NCBI GenBank assembly: GCA_017414435.1
Contig: JAFQMN010000001.1
Coordinates: forward strand, 186,001 to 250,000
Length of the DNA: 64,000 nucleotides
Source of the DNA: Oscillospiraceae bacterium
GTDB taxonomy: Bacteria; Bacillota; Clostridia; Oscillospirales; Ruminococcaceae
Direction of reading: 5' to 3'
Position numbers and translations under genes: made by a program. Positions 18,812 to 25,630 of the stretch are shown here, in pieces. The notes below the pieces were generated by a model. That model was not told the origin of the DNA. It worked only from the letters and a program-made list of their open reading frames with translations, and ran no database searches. The number at the start of each line of letters is the position of its first letter. Position 1 is the stretch's first letter.

Positions 18812-18931
18812 ATGGAGCATTTGTTTGAAGAAGAATGTTATTACGAAGAGGCGGGTGAATGTAGTAAGAGTAATTGCAAGACGATATGTAATTATACATG
18901 TTTTTTTAGTAATTACCATACACCTTTATAA
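18812..18931 (+). CDS. Short Cys-rich peptide, possible RiPP precursor
   Basis: A frame of 39 residues starting with ATG behind a strong GAGAGGTGGAAGG. The N-terminal half is acidic (M-E-H-L-F-E-E-E-C-Y-Y-E-E-A-G-E-C) and the second half has evenly spaced Cys (C-S-K-S-N-C-K-T-I-C-N-Y-T-C). Five Cys in 39 residues with an acidic leader resembles ribosomally made peptide precursors, but the leader differs from the MKYIV family at 23676-24622 and no modifying gene is adjacent. It could also be a small metal-binding protein. It is supported by the ribosome-binding site and composition only. Confidence 0.55.
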   Translation: MEHLFEEECYYEEAGECSKSNCKTICNYTCFFSNYHTPL

Positions 18932-18953
18932 CCGAAAGTTTGAGCCTGCAAAC

Positions 18954-18985
18954 CCCTCGCTTTAGCTATGAGGAGTGTCAAAATT
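18954..18985 (+). mobile_element. Possible IS200/IS605-type end hairpin (remnant)
   Basis: CCCTCGCTTTAGCTATGAGG folds into a small imperfect hairpin with a TTTA apex, followed by AGTGTCAAA. The right ends of many IS200/IS605 (TnpB) elements have this look: a hairpin around GC-TTTAG-C and a short guide-like tail. No transposase or TnpB remains nearby. The assignment rests on visual resemblance. Confidence 0.3.
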
Positions 18986-19260
18986 GGACATCTGGTATTT
19001 AGTTGTATAACAACCTGCTGTGTTCGATATTTGTGATCTTTATAAATCCAACATTTATTTATTGGGAATAATCTCTTGCTGTGGATGTAGATCTTTTAAT
19101 AAAAATATGCTCTGCGGTAGCAGTGCTAATATTTTTATAATAAATAGGTGGCATTATTGTAAAAATATTTTAATCACATCCTTTCTTAGTTTAAAAATAG
19201 AAAGAGAACATGAAGCAGTAAGGTGCTTTCCGTTTTTTAAAACCTGCGGGTTTTATTTTT
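18986..19260 (+). other. Noncoding stretch with hairpins, possible RNA gene or leader
   Basis: No convincing gene: the one longer frame (from 19020) has a GTG start and no ribosome-binding site. Structure is present: GTTGTATAACAAC, a long AATATTTTTA/TAAAAATATT hairpin around 19127-19168, and a terminator-like AAAACC-TGC-GGGTTTT with T tail at 19239-19260. This is compatible with a small RNA. I could not match it to 6S, tmRNA, RNase P or SRP RNA. Confidence 0.3.
19239..19260 (+). terminator. Putative terminator in the noncoding stretch
   Basis: AAAACC/GGTTTT stem with TGCG loop, followed by ATTTTT. Confidence 0.55.
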
Positions 19261-19296
19261 GATAACAAAACGGCATGGCGGGATTAGAATTTAATT

Positions 19297-19320
19297 AAGG
19301 CCTCGATTACGAGGCCTTTT
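19297..19320. terminator. Terminator upstream of thiI
   Basis: AAGGCCTCG-ATTA-CGAGGCCTT with a following T run: a nine-bp perfect stem ending 37 bases before the thiI start. Confidence 0.75.
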
Positions 19321-19357
19321 GTGATATTTAATAATGGCAGATAAGGAGAAGCTTTAT

Positions 19358-20545
19358 ATGGCTTATAAAAGAATAATTTTAATAAAACCAGGAGAAATTG
19401 CACTAAAAGGGCTTAATAAAAAGAAATTTGAAGCAATACTAAAATCTAATTTAAAAAGAGCAATTACACCTTATGGCGAATTTAAAATAGAAGGAAGCCA
19501 ATCTGTGTTTATTGTACAGGCAATATCTGCAGAGGCGGATATTGAAGTGGCGTATAGCAAAGCAAAAAATGTGTTTGGAATTTCTAAACTTTCTTTGGCT
19601 TATATATGTGAAAAAGATGTTGAAGAGATTAAAAAGTGTAGTATTGTAGCACTGCAAGAATATGGCGGATTTGAAACTTTTAAAATAGAGGCTAAACGTG
19701 CAGATAAAACTTTTAGACCAGATTCTATGACACTTTGCCCTATAATTGGCGACCATGTGCTGAATAAATTCCCAGAAGCAGTTGCAGATATGCACAACCC
19801 CGAAGTGAGAATTGGAATTGAAATTAGGGGACAGGGTGTTTATATATATTTAAATGAAGAGTTCGGTTTGGGCGGTATGCCAGTGGGCTGTTGCCAAACC
19901 GCAAATGTTTTACTTTCTGGTGGGATTGATAGCCCGGTGGCTGCTTTTATGATGGCAAAGCGTGGAATGAATATAAGTTGCACGCATTTTGCAAGCCCGC
20001 CTTATACTAGTGAGTTGGCAAAGGACAAAGTGAAGAAGTTAGTTAAAATTTTAGAAAACTATTGTGGTAAAATTAAATTTAGATGTGTGGAACTCACAAG
20101 AATTCAAGAAGCTATAAAAAAGTTATGCCCAGAAGAACTTTTTACGGTTTTGTTGCGAAGGATTATGTTTAGAATAGCACAAAGTATATCTAAGTTAAAT
20201 GGAGAAAGTGCTATTGTTACCGGTGAAAGCTTAGGGCAGGTTGCTAGCCAAACAATGGAAGCGATTACCTGCACAGATGAAGTTTGCTTTATGCCAGTTT
20301 TTAGACCGCTTATTGGGCTGGACAAAACAGAGATAATTGAAAGGGCAAAAAAGATAGAAACATTCGACATTTCAATTCTGCCGTATGAAGATTGTTGCAC
20401 GGTGTTTGTACCCAAGCATCCAAAAACAAATCCAGAGGTTGAAGCGATAAAACGCGCAGAAGAAAAGCTATATGGAATAATACTTGATACCGAAACCAGT
20501 GAAGTGCTGCCAGAGGTTTATAAAGTAGAAGAATGTTTGTATTAA
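19358..20545 (+). CDS. thiI: tRNA 4-thiouridine synthase ThiI
   Basis: Adds sulfur to U8 of tRNA and, in some species, supports thiazole synthesis. The protein is 395 residues: a ferredoxin-like plus THUMP region (about 1-165), then a PP-loop ATPase domain with L-L-S-G-G-I-D-S-P-V-A around residue 190. There is no C-terminal rhodanese domain, as in other Firmicutes. The ATG at 19358 is chosen because ATAAGGAG precedes it; an upstream ATG at 19334 in the same frame has none. In related bacteria a cysteine desulfurase gene usually adjoins thiI, but none is here. Confidence 0.95.
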   Translation: MAYKRIILIKPGEIALKGLNKKKFEAILKSNLKRAITPYGEFKIEGSQSVFIVQAISAEADIEVAYSKAKNVFGISKLSLAYICEKDVEEIKKCSIVALQEYGGFETFKIEAKRADKTFRPDSMTLCPIIGDHVLNKFPEAVADMHNPEVRIGIEIRGQGVYIYLNEEFGLGGMPVGCCQTANVLLSGGIDSPVAAFMMAKRGMNISCTHFASPPYTSELAKDKVKKLVKILENYCGKIKFRCVELTRIQEAIKKLCPEELFTVLLRRIMFRIAQSISKLNGESAIVTGESLGQVASQTMEAITCTDEVCFMPVFRPLIGLDKTEIIERAKKIETFDISILPYEDCCTVFVPKHPKTNPEVEAIKRAEEKLYGIILDTETSEVLPEVYKVEECLY

Positions 20546-20616
20546 TATAAAAATTTGATTTGGCTGTAATTCTACGATTCTACAGTTTATGCAGAAAAAT
20601 TATGCCTATAAATCTT

Positions 20617-20650
20617 AAAAAACACCAATATTTTTATATTGGTGTTTTTT
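20617..20650 (+). terminator. Intrinsic terminator after thiI
   Basis: AAAACACCAATA-TTTTTA-TATTGGTGTTTTTT, a strong stem and T tail. Confidence 0.9.
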
Positions 20651-20870
20651 GCTTGTTCAAAAATAGTATCATATGCTTTTTAAAAGAATAGAAAGCCATT
20701 ATTTATCGACAAAATTCGACAAAAATAGGGGGGGTATTGCTTGACTCAAGTCAGTTTGATATTTTTTTAATGAAGAATTCATTGTAGAGGCGAATTGCTA
20801 AAAATTAAATAGAAAGGAAAACAATAAAAAATCTAGTGTAAAAAACAATTATATTATTGCAGGAGATATT
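20651..20870 (+). promoter_or_regulatory. Leader region of the RiPP-like locus
   Basis: Control region with no gene. Two tandem TCGACAAAA motifs (20706-20724) include TTCGACA, the inverse complement of the Spo0A-box core TGTCGAA. A run of seven G follows at 20728-20734, then TTGACT at 20741, which could be a -35 box, although no well-spaced -10 is evident. The region ends in the GCAGGAGA ribosome-binding site of the protease gene. Confidence 0.35.
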
Positions 20871-21452
20871 ATGGTGCAACTAGATTTTAAAGCACAAAGA
20901 ATAGTTGATGCAAAACAAATGAATATACAATTCGATATGTTGTGCAAATTATTTGGGCAGCCAAAAGAAGATATATACATTTATATTTGTAGATCACAAT
21001 ACGAATTGAAAAAACGTTTACACATAGTTAATGTATTGTTACCAGATTGGGTAGTGGGCGCCAACCACAATGGAAAGATTGCAATTTTAAATAAAAAGCA
21101 ATTAGATGCTAGAGGTTTTCATATAAACACTTTGTGTGCTCACGAAATGGTGCATGTTTTTGTAAATCAATTTGTAGCAAATTGCCCTTTGTGGTTAAAT
21201 GAAGGTTTGGCCCAAAACCTTGTGCCAGAACCAAAAAATACAGCTAACGCTCGGGAACAGATAATTAGCCAAAAACTTTTGAATCCATATAAATTATCAT
21301 ATGATTCAGGGCTTTATTATGTTAGCAAGATAATAGTAGGGAAGTTATTTAAAATATATGGTAAAACACAAATTGTTACACTTTTAAAAAAATGCACAGA
21401 TTTTGAAGACAATAATATCTTTGGTTACACAGCAATTGAAGCTCTATTATAA
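20871..21452 (+). CDS. Gluzincin (peptidase MA-like) putative RiPP protease
   Basis: Soluble protein of 193 residues with a zinc-protease active site: H91-E-M-V-H95, and the third ligand Glu111 in W-L-N-E-G-L-A. The spacing and the W-x-x-E-G-x-A motif are those of the peptidase MA-like family (gluzincins). No signal peptide is seen, so it should act in the cytosol. As first gene of a locus with a radical SAM enzyme, short precursors and an exporter, the likely job is leader removal or peptide processing. That role is inferred from context. Start is ATG behind CAGGAGATATT. The gap to the radical SAM gene is 42 bases. Confidence 0.75.
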   Translation: MVQLDFKAQRIVDAKQMNIQFDMLCKLFGQPKEDIYIYICRSQYELKKRLHIVNVLLPDWVVGANHNGKIAILNKKQLDARGFHINTLCAHEMVHVFVNQFVANCPLWLNEGLAQNLVPEPKNTANAREQIISQKLLNPYKLSYDSGLYYVSKIIVGKLFKIYGKTQIVTLLKKCTDFEDNNIFGYTAIEALL

Positions 21453-21494
21453 AATTTGAAAATACATATAAAATATCAAAAAAGGAGTTTTAGA

Positions 21495-22835
21495 ATGAAA
21501 GCATCTAAATATAATATTGTTTTTGATTATAAAGGAAAAAAATTGGCATTTAATGGACTTTCTGCAGCGTTTGCGGAGATTGATGATAATTTTATTAGAT
21601 TATTAGACAATATAAAAAATATTAAAGAAGATGAACTTAGTGAAAAAGATAAAGACCTATTAGAGGATATGAAGAGAGGTAGTTTTGTCCTAGATGATGA
21701 TACGAACGAACTTAACATAATTAAATTGAATAGTTATCTTGGCAAATTTAGACCCTCTGTTTTGGGTTTAACTATAGCGCCAACTCTTCAGTGCAATTTT
21801 GCTTGCCCATATTGCTATGAGCAACGTCAAACCGGTATGATTTCTAAAGATGTTATAGATGCAATATATAAAAAAGTGCAAGATGCGGCAGAACACAAAA
21901 GTAATATATCTATTAATTGGTATGGTGGTGAGCCGTTGTTGGCAAAAGATGTTATTGCAGAAATGTCTCAAAAAATGATTGAAATTTGTGAGAAAAACAA
22001 TGTTAAATACGATGCATATATTGTTACTAACGGCTATTTAATAAATGAAGAAACTGTAAAAATGTTTAAAAAAGCAAAAATAATGGGAGCACAAATCACA
22101 GTAGATGGTCCACCGGAGATTCATAATGCCAGAAGAAAATTGTGTGATCCAACGATAAAGACTTTTGATGTGATTATAAAAAATATTCAACTGTTAATGA
22201 AAAATGATATACCTGTACATATAAGAATTAATATTGATAGAACTAATATCGATAAATTAGAAGAATTATTGGAAATTTTAACTCAAAATGGATTGCAAAA
22301 ATGCGGAATTGGTTTAGGGCATGTAAAAGATTACACATCAACATGCCAATCTGTTGCTCATGACTGTTTAAGTAATAAAGAATATGCTGAAGAAACTGTG
22401 AAACAACAAAAAATCCTTCTAAAGCATGGATTTCGTACAGTAGATTATCCATATTACCCGGGAGTAAAAGCAAACTATTGTTGTGCAGACAGATTAGACT
22501 CTTTTGTTGTGGGGCATGATGGAGAACTGTATAAATGTTGGAATGATGTTGGAGTGAAAAAGCATAGTGTGGGAAATATTAAAAATGATCTTGCTTTAAC
22601 AAATAGCAACGTTTTACATCAAAAATATTTATTATGGTCTCCATTTAATTATACTGAATGTGTTGAATGTGAATATTTACCGATATGTATGGGTGGGTGC
22701 CCGTTTAATGGAATGAAGTCTGGGAAACCGGAATGTGAAAAATGGGTATACAATCTAATTGACATATTAAAAGTAAGATATGATGCCGAGCAGATGATTT
22801 ATTCACAAAAAGAAAAAGTGAGTACACAAGTATGA
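21495..22835 (+). CDS. Radical SAM/SPASM peptide maturase
   Basis: Enzyme of 446 residues. The SAM-binding [4Fe-4S] motif is Cys100, Cys104 and Cys107 in C-N-F-A-C-P-Y-C-Y-E-Q, followed by the G-G-E-P-L-L strand. The C-terminal SPASM domain has G-E-L-Y-K-C-W and then C-V-E-C-E-Y-L-P-I-C-M-G-G-C-P, supplying ligands for auxiliary clusters. The first 95 residues may be a precursor-binding region. Such enzymes form thioether, C-C or other crosslinks in short peptides. The ATG at 21495 is chosen for its AAAAAAGGAG; an upstream TTG in frame has none. The stop overlaps the next gene by four bases, so the two are translationally coupled. It most resembles maturases of multi-copy Cys-rich peptides in Clostridium. 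Confidence 0.9.
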   Translation: MKASKYNIVFDYKGKKLAFNGLSAAFAEIDDNFIRLLDNIKNIKEDELSEKDKDLLEDMKRGSFVLDDDTNELNIIKLNSYLGKFRPSVLGLTIAPTLQCNFACPYCYEQRQTGMISKDVIDAIYKKVQDAAEHKSNISINWYGGEPLLAKDVIAEMSQKMIEICEKNNVKYDAYIVTNGYLINEETVKMFKKAKIMGAQITVDGPPEIHNARRKLCDPTIKTFDVIIKNIQLLMKNDIPVHIRINIDRTNIDKLEELLEILTQNGLQKCGIGLGHVKDYTSTCQSVAHDCLSNKEYAEETVKQQKILLKHGFRTVDYPYYPGVKANYCCADRLDSFVVGHDGELYKCWNDVGVKKHSVGNIKNDLALTNSNVLHQKYLLWSPFNYTECVECEYLPICMGGCPFNGMKSGKPECEKWVYNLIDILKVRYDAEQMIYSQKEKVSTQV

Positions 22836-23653
22836 TATATGATTTTAAACTACTATATAATGAATCTGTTTTTGAGTTAACGAGAATAAATTTTGATGAA
22901 ACAAAAGCAAAGGCAGAGATCGATGCGATCTTTAATTTTTGCTTTAAGGGTACAAACTGGAATAACGATAGAAAAATATTAAAACGAATACGATGTTGTG
23001 TTAGACAAAGAAAGAAACAAAAGCCTTTGGCATATATACTTGGCTCAGAAATGTGTTATGGTTTAGAGTTTTCGGTAGGACCTGGAGTATTAATTCCAAA
23101 GCCGGGGACAGATTCATATGTGGAAGAAGCACTTAAAAATTTAGAAGGCAAAAAGTCACCTGTGGTAGTAGATTTATGCAGTGGAAGCGGGTGTATGGGT
23201 ATACCAATTGCATATCATAGGCAAGACGCCTTGGTGTATCTTGTAGAAAAAAGTAGAAAAGCGTTCTTTTATCTAGAGAAAAACACGCAAAAGTATAGTT
23301 TAAAAAATGCAAAACCAATTAAAGCAGATATATTTAAAGTAGAGTCGGTGCATAATATTGATTTGATTATTGCAAATCCGCCATATGCAGGAGAAGAAGA
23401 TATGAAATTTTTACCTGAAGAAATGAGATATGAACCGCGTATGGCTTTTGATGGTGGCAAAGATGGTTTTGATTTTTATGAAAAAATATTAAAAAAATGG
23501 CTGCCAGAGCTTAAAAAAGATGGTACGATAATTTTAGGCGCGGCACGAAATACTGACCGAGTTTTAGACTTGCTTAAAATTAACGGACTAAAAACAAATA
23601 ATTTTTTAGATTCTTATGAAAATTCCATGATAATTGTTGGGAAATTTGAGTAA
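22832..23653 (+). CDS. PrmC/HemK-like N5-glutamine methyltransferase in RiPP locus
   Basis: SAM-dependent methyltransferase of 273 residues, normal PrmC length. Signatures are K-P-L-A-Y-I-L-G, V-L-I-P-K-P-G-T-D (PrmC has P-R-P-x-T-E), motif I D-L-C-S-G-S-G, and the catalytic N-P-P-Y. PrmC itself methylates the GGQ glutamine of release factors and is usually encoded beside prfA. Here the ATG overlaps the radical SAM stop as ATGA and six precursor genes follow, so a dedicated role in modifying the peptides is plausible. It could equally be the sole housekeeping PrmC, relocated. Several changed motif residues favour a divergent paralogue. Confidence 0.75.
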   Translation: MIYDFKLLYNESVFELTRINFDETKAKAEIDAIFNFCFKGTNWNNDRKILKRIRCCVRQRKKQKPLAYILGSEMCYGLEFSVGPGVLIPKPGTDSYVEEALKNLEGKKSPVVVDLCSGSGCMGIPIAYHRQDALVYLVEKSRKAFFYLEKNTQKYSLKNAKPIKADIFKVESVHNIDLIIANPPYAGEEDMKFLPEEMRYEPRMAFDGGKDGFDFYEKILKKWLPELKKDGTIILGAARNTDRVLDLLKINGLKTNNFLDSYENSMIIVGKFE

Positions 23654-23675
23654 AGATTTTTGGAGGTGAGAATAT

Positions 23676-23774
23676 ATGAAATATATAGTAAAACCAGAAG
23701 TAGAGTTTAAAGAGGGTTATTGCCATATATGTGGAGTACATTGTTGGGACAATAGGCCGTGTCAGAGATATTAA
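23676..23774 (+). CDS. RiPP precursor peptide 1 (MKYIV leader)
   Basis: 32 residues. The leader M-K-Y-I-V-K-P-E-V-E-F-K-E-G-Y is followed by a core beginning at C16: C-H-I-C-G-V-H-C-W-D-N-R-P-C-Q-R-Y, with four Cys. It lies 22 bases after the methyltransferase behind TGGAGGTGAG. It is the substrate candidate for the adjacent radical SAM enzyme. It is the only member with Trp in the core. Confidence 0.85.
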   Translation: MKYIVKPEVEFKEGYCHICGVHCWDNRPCQRY

Positions 23775-23829
23775 TGTTAAACAATACTCTATTATTTTTA
23801 ATTATGAATAAAAAACGAGGTGAGCAATA

Positions 23830-23913
23830 ATGAAATATATAGTAGAACCCGAAGTAACATTTAAAGAGGGTTATTGTAAGTGTGGGGAATATTGTAGTAG
23901 AAATAGGTATTAA
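23830..23913 (+). CDS. RiPP precursor peptide 2 (MKYIV leader)
   Basis: 27 residues, the shortest member. Leader M-K-Y-I-V-E-P-E-V-T-F-K-E-G-Y, core C-K-C-G-E-Y-C-S-R-N-R-Y with three Cys. The ATG follows CGAGGTGAGCAATA, a weaker site than that of its neighbours. Confidence 0.85.
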   Translation: MKYIVEPEVTFKEGYCKCGEYCSRNRY

Positions 23914-23953
23914 AATATTAAATATTATATTATATGTAAAGGAGGTAAAAAGA

Positions 23954-24046
23954 ATGAAATATATAGTAAAGCCAGAAGTAGAGTTTAAAGAAGGTTATTG
24001 CCATTCAGGCGGCGGTTGCGGAGTTAATTGTAGTAGAAATGGCTAA
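23954..24046 (+). CDS. RiPP precursor peptide 3 (MKYIV leader)
   Basis: 30 residues. Leader M-K-Y-I-V-K-P-E-V-E-F-K-E-G-Y, core C-H-S-G-G-G-C-G-V-N-C-S-R-N-G with three Cys and a Gly-rich centre. AAAGGAGGT precedes the start. It is nearly identical to peptide 6 and differs only at the last four residues. Confidence 0.87.
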   Translation: MKYIVKPEVEFKEGYCHSGGGCGVNCSRNG

Positions 24047-24097
24047 CAATGCGTAAGTAAATTGAATAATATTGCTTTAACAAAGGAGGTGGAAAGA

Positions 24098-24187
24098 ATG
24101 AAGTATATAGTAGAACCAGAGCTAAATTTTAAAGAAGGTTATTGCTATACGGGTTGTAATAAATGTAATAAGTGTTTAAGTTTTTAG
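24098..24187 (+). CDS. RiPP precursor peptide 4 (MKYIV leader)
   Basis: 29 residues. Leader M-K-Y-I-V-E-P-E-L-N-F-K-E-G-Y, core C-Y-T-G-C-N-K-C-N-K-C-L-S-F with four Cys in a C-x3-C-x2-C-x2-C pattern. AAAGGAGGTGG precedes the start. It is the only member with a hydrophobic end. Confidence 0.87.
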   Translation: MKYIVEPELNFKEGYCYTGCNKCNKCLSF

Positions 24188-24249
24188 TTTGATAAACTAA
24201 AAAAGTAGAAAGAATTATATAATTTTGTATGGCAAGGAGGTGAAAAGTT

Positions 24250-24408
24250 ATGAAATATATAGTAGAACCACAAATGGAATATCAATATGGATATTGCTTT
24301 AGAGGAGGAGGTAGACCACCACATGGTGGGCGACCGCCAGGTCCACCACCAGGCCCACCGCCATGTAATCATTGCACAAAATGCATGCATTGTACTGGTA
24401 ATAGATAA
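24250..24408 (+). CDS. RiPP precursor peptide 5, Pro/Gly-rich variant
   Basis: 52 residues, the longest member and the most divergent leader (M-K-Y-I-V-E-P-Q-M-E-Y-Q-Y-G-Y). After C16 comes an insert of Gly, Arg and Pro (R-G-G-G-R-P-P-H-G-G-R-P-P-G-P-P-P, then more G-P-P-P), then C-N-H-C-T-K-C-M-H-C-T-G-N-R with four Cys in C-x2-C-x2-C-x2-C spacing. CAAGGAGGTG precedes the start. The insert reads as tandem expansion of CCACCAGG-like units. Confidence 0.83.
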   Translation: MKYIVEPQMEYQYGYCFRGGGRPPHGGRPPGPPPGPPPCNHCTKCMHCTGNR

Positions 24409-24529
24409 TTGTTTAACAAGCGACAAAGAAATTTATTATAGTGCCAGAGATAATTTGTGGAGCAAATTGCAAGAAAAACAAGTGAACCGGTTTGTGTATA
24501 ATGCTACTTTAACAAAGGAGGTAAAAAGA

Positions 24530-24622
24530 ATGAAATATATAGTAAAACCAGAAGTAGAATTTAAAGAAGGTTATTGCCATTCAGGCGGTGGCTGCGGAGT
24601 TAACTGTGGAAGCAATAAATAG
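24530..24622 (+). CDS. RiPP precursor peptide 6 (MKYIV leader)
   Basis: 30 residues, leader identical to peptide 3 and core C-H-S-G-G-G-C-G-V-N-C-G-S-N-K. AAAGGAGGT precedes the ATG at 24530; a longer in-frame start upstream is ignored because it lacks a ribosome-binding site and reads through the intergenic repeat. Confidence 0.87.
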   Translation: MKYIVKPEVEFKEGYCHSGGGCGVNCGSNK

Positions 24623-24747
24623 AAAGCAACAAGCGAACGTTCAACTATTGCTGTTATAAATTGCAGGGAAATTAATATTTATTATAATAATTGTATTTTA
24701 GGGTAAGTTAGTTGAAAAAATGCAAAATATAAGGAGGGATAAACTAT

Positions 24748-25515
24748 ATGAACAGATCATTACCATCTCTTTTTATTGCTTTGTTAATGTTGTTTCCATC
24801 TGTATTTGTTGCAGAAGCTTCTGGCAGAGGCAGAGGAGGACGTACTAGTTTTACCTCTTCTAGTGCATCAGAAGTGCACACAGAAAAAATAGAGTTAGAA
24901 GCCAAACCATACAAATTAAACATCACGAGGCTTTCTTTACATGATTCACCCAATGTGATTGTTAATATTCATCCTGGAGAAGGTCCTTTTCTTACTGTAA
25001 CTACTGATGCAGAGGCGTTTGGCAATATTGCATTAAATGTTAATAATGCTATGGGCACTATAGATATAAGCAGCCGTACTCAATGCAGAGTGGCTCAATT
25101 TGTTGTTGAATTAACAGTGCCGGTTAATGAACTTAATTGCTCCGGTGGATTTGAAATCAATGCTGTTATTGCAGCGGTACCGGACTTTGCAATGAATACT
25201 GAAGGGGAAATTAATGGCGCACTTCAGATTAATGCAGTCCATAATGTTGCGATTAACAGCGAGGGTGAGAGTAATTTGGTACTTAAAGGTTCGGCAGATA
25301 GTTTAACGTGTAAGTGTGAAGGTGAAGGCAATATTACTGCTCACGAATTGCAAACTCACGATTCAAAACTAGAATTGTCTGGAGAAGGAACAGTTAGTGT
25401 TTCTGCAGACAGAACGTTAAAGGCAGATGCAGAAGGCGAATGGAAGTGTAGCTATGCTGGGACTCCTGCAATAGATTTTAATCCATCGGGGGATTGCAAG
25501 TTACGGAAGATTTAA
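24748..25515 (+). CDS. Secreted GIN-domain (DUF2807) protein in RiPP locus
   Basis: Protein of 255 residues with a signal peptide (M-N-R-S-L-P-S-L-F-I-A-L-L-M-L, cleavage likely after A-E-A), a short Arg/Gly stretch (G-R-G-R-G-G-R), then a repetitive beta-rich domain with rungs such as A-x-N-x-E-G-E-x-N and L-x-x-S-G-E-G-x-V-x-V. This rung pattern is that of the head GIN domain (DUF2807), found in surface proteins. AAGGAGGGA precedes the ATG. Between the precursor array and the exporter, it could be a surface partner or immunity factor for the peptides; that is conjecture. Confidence 0.7.
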   Translation: MNRSLPSLFIALLMLFPSVFVAEASGRGRGGRTSFTSSSASEVHTEKIELEAKPYKLNITRLSLHDSPNVIVNIHPGEGPFLTVTTDAEAFGNIALNVNNAMGTIDISSRTQCRVAQFVVELTVPVNELNCSGGFEINAVIAAVPDFAMNTEGEINGALQINAVHNVAINSEGESNLVLKGSADSLTCKCEGEGNITAHELQTHDSKLELSGEGTVSVSADRTLKADAEGEWKCSYAGTPAIDFNPSGDCKLRKI

Positions 25516-25540
25516 CATTTTTTAAGATCAAATAATAAAA

Positions 25541-25586
25541 AATATCCTCCTTTGTGTGGTAAAAATTAATCACAGGGGAGGATATT
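25541..25586 (+). promoter_or_regulatory. Hairpin that would mask a Shine-Dalgarno before the exporter
   Basis: AATATCCTCC at 25541 pairs perfectly with GGAGGATATT at 25577-25586, with further TGTG/CACA pairing. The right arm contains the GGGGAGG site in front of the ATG at 25589. No T run follows, so it is unlikely to be a terminator. It could control translation of the mini-frame and, by coupling, the exporter. Confidence 0.6.
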
Positions 25587-25588
25587 AT

Positions 25589-25630
25589 ATGAATTTAAGA
25601 AGGGAATTCTCTGTGTATGCAGCACAATAA
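25589..25630 (+). CDS. 13-codon mini-ORF overlapping the exporter start
   Basis: M-N-L-R-R-E-F-S-V-Y-A-A-Q, with a strong GGGGAGG behind it and ending 14 bases inside the exporter gene in another frame. It may be a leader for translational coupling rather than a functional peptide. Confidence 0.35.
   Translation: MNLRREFSVYAAQ

Larger units (their letters stand above)
23660..24622 (+). repeat. Tandem array of six precursor genes with repeated leaders and 5' regions
   Basis: Six units repeat a ribosome-binding region of the form AGGAGGT(G/A)-AAAAGA, then ATGAAATATATAGTA and a near-identical leader. The upstream stretch GCTTTAACAAAGGAGGTGG before unit 4 and CTACTTTAACAAAGGAGGTA before unit 6 show duplication of the whole unit. 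Units 3 and 6 are near-identical and separated by two divergent units. The array has evolved by duplication and core divergence. Confidence 0.85.

Noticed and set aside
19020-19262. 80-codon frame with several Cys
   Set aside because: GTG start, no ribosome-binding site, and it crosses hairpins and a terminator-like structure. It was kept only as a noncoding stretch.
24287-24529. Long N-terminal extension of precursor 6
   Set aside because: The frame runs through precursor 5 in another phase and the intergenic repeat; the ATG at 24530 has its own AAAGGAGGT.
23660-24622. CRISPR array
   Set aside because: The repeated units are genes with start codons and ribosome-binding sites; repeat and spacer lengths vary too much for CRISPR.
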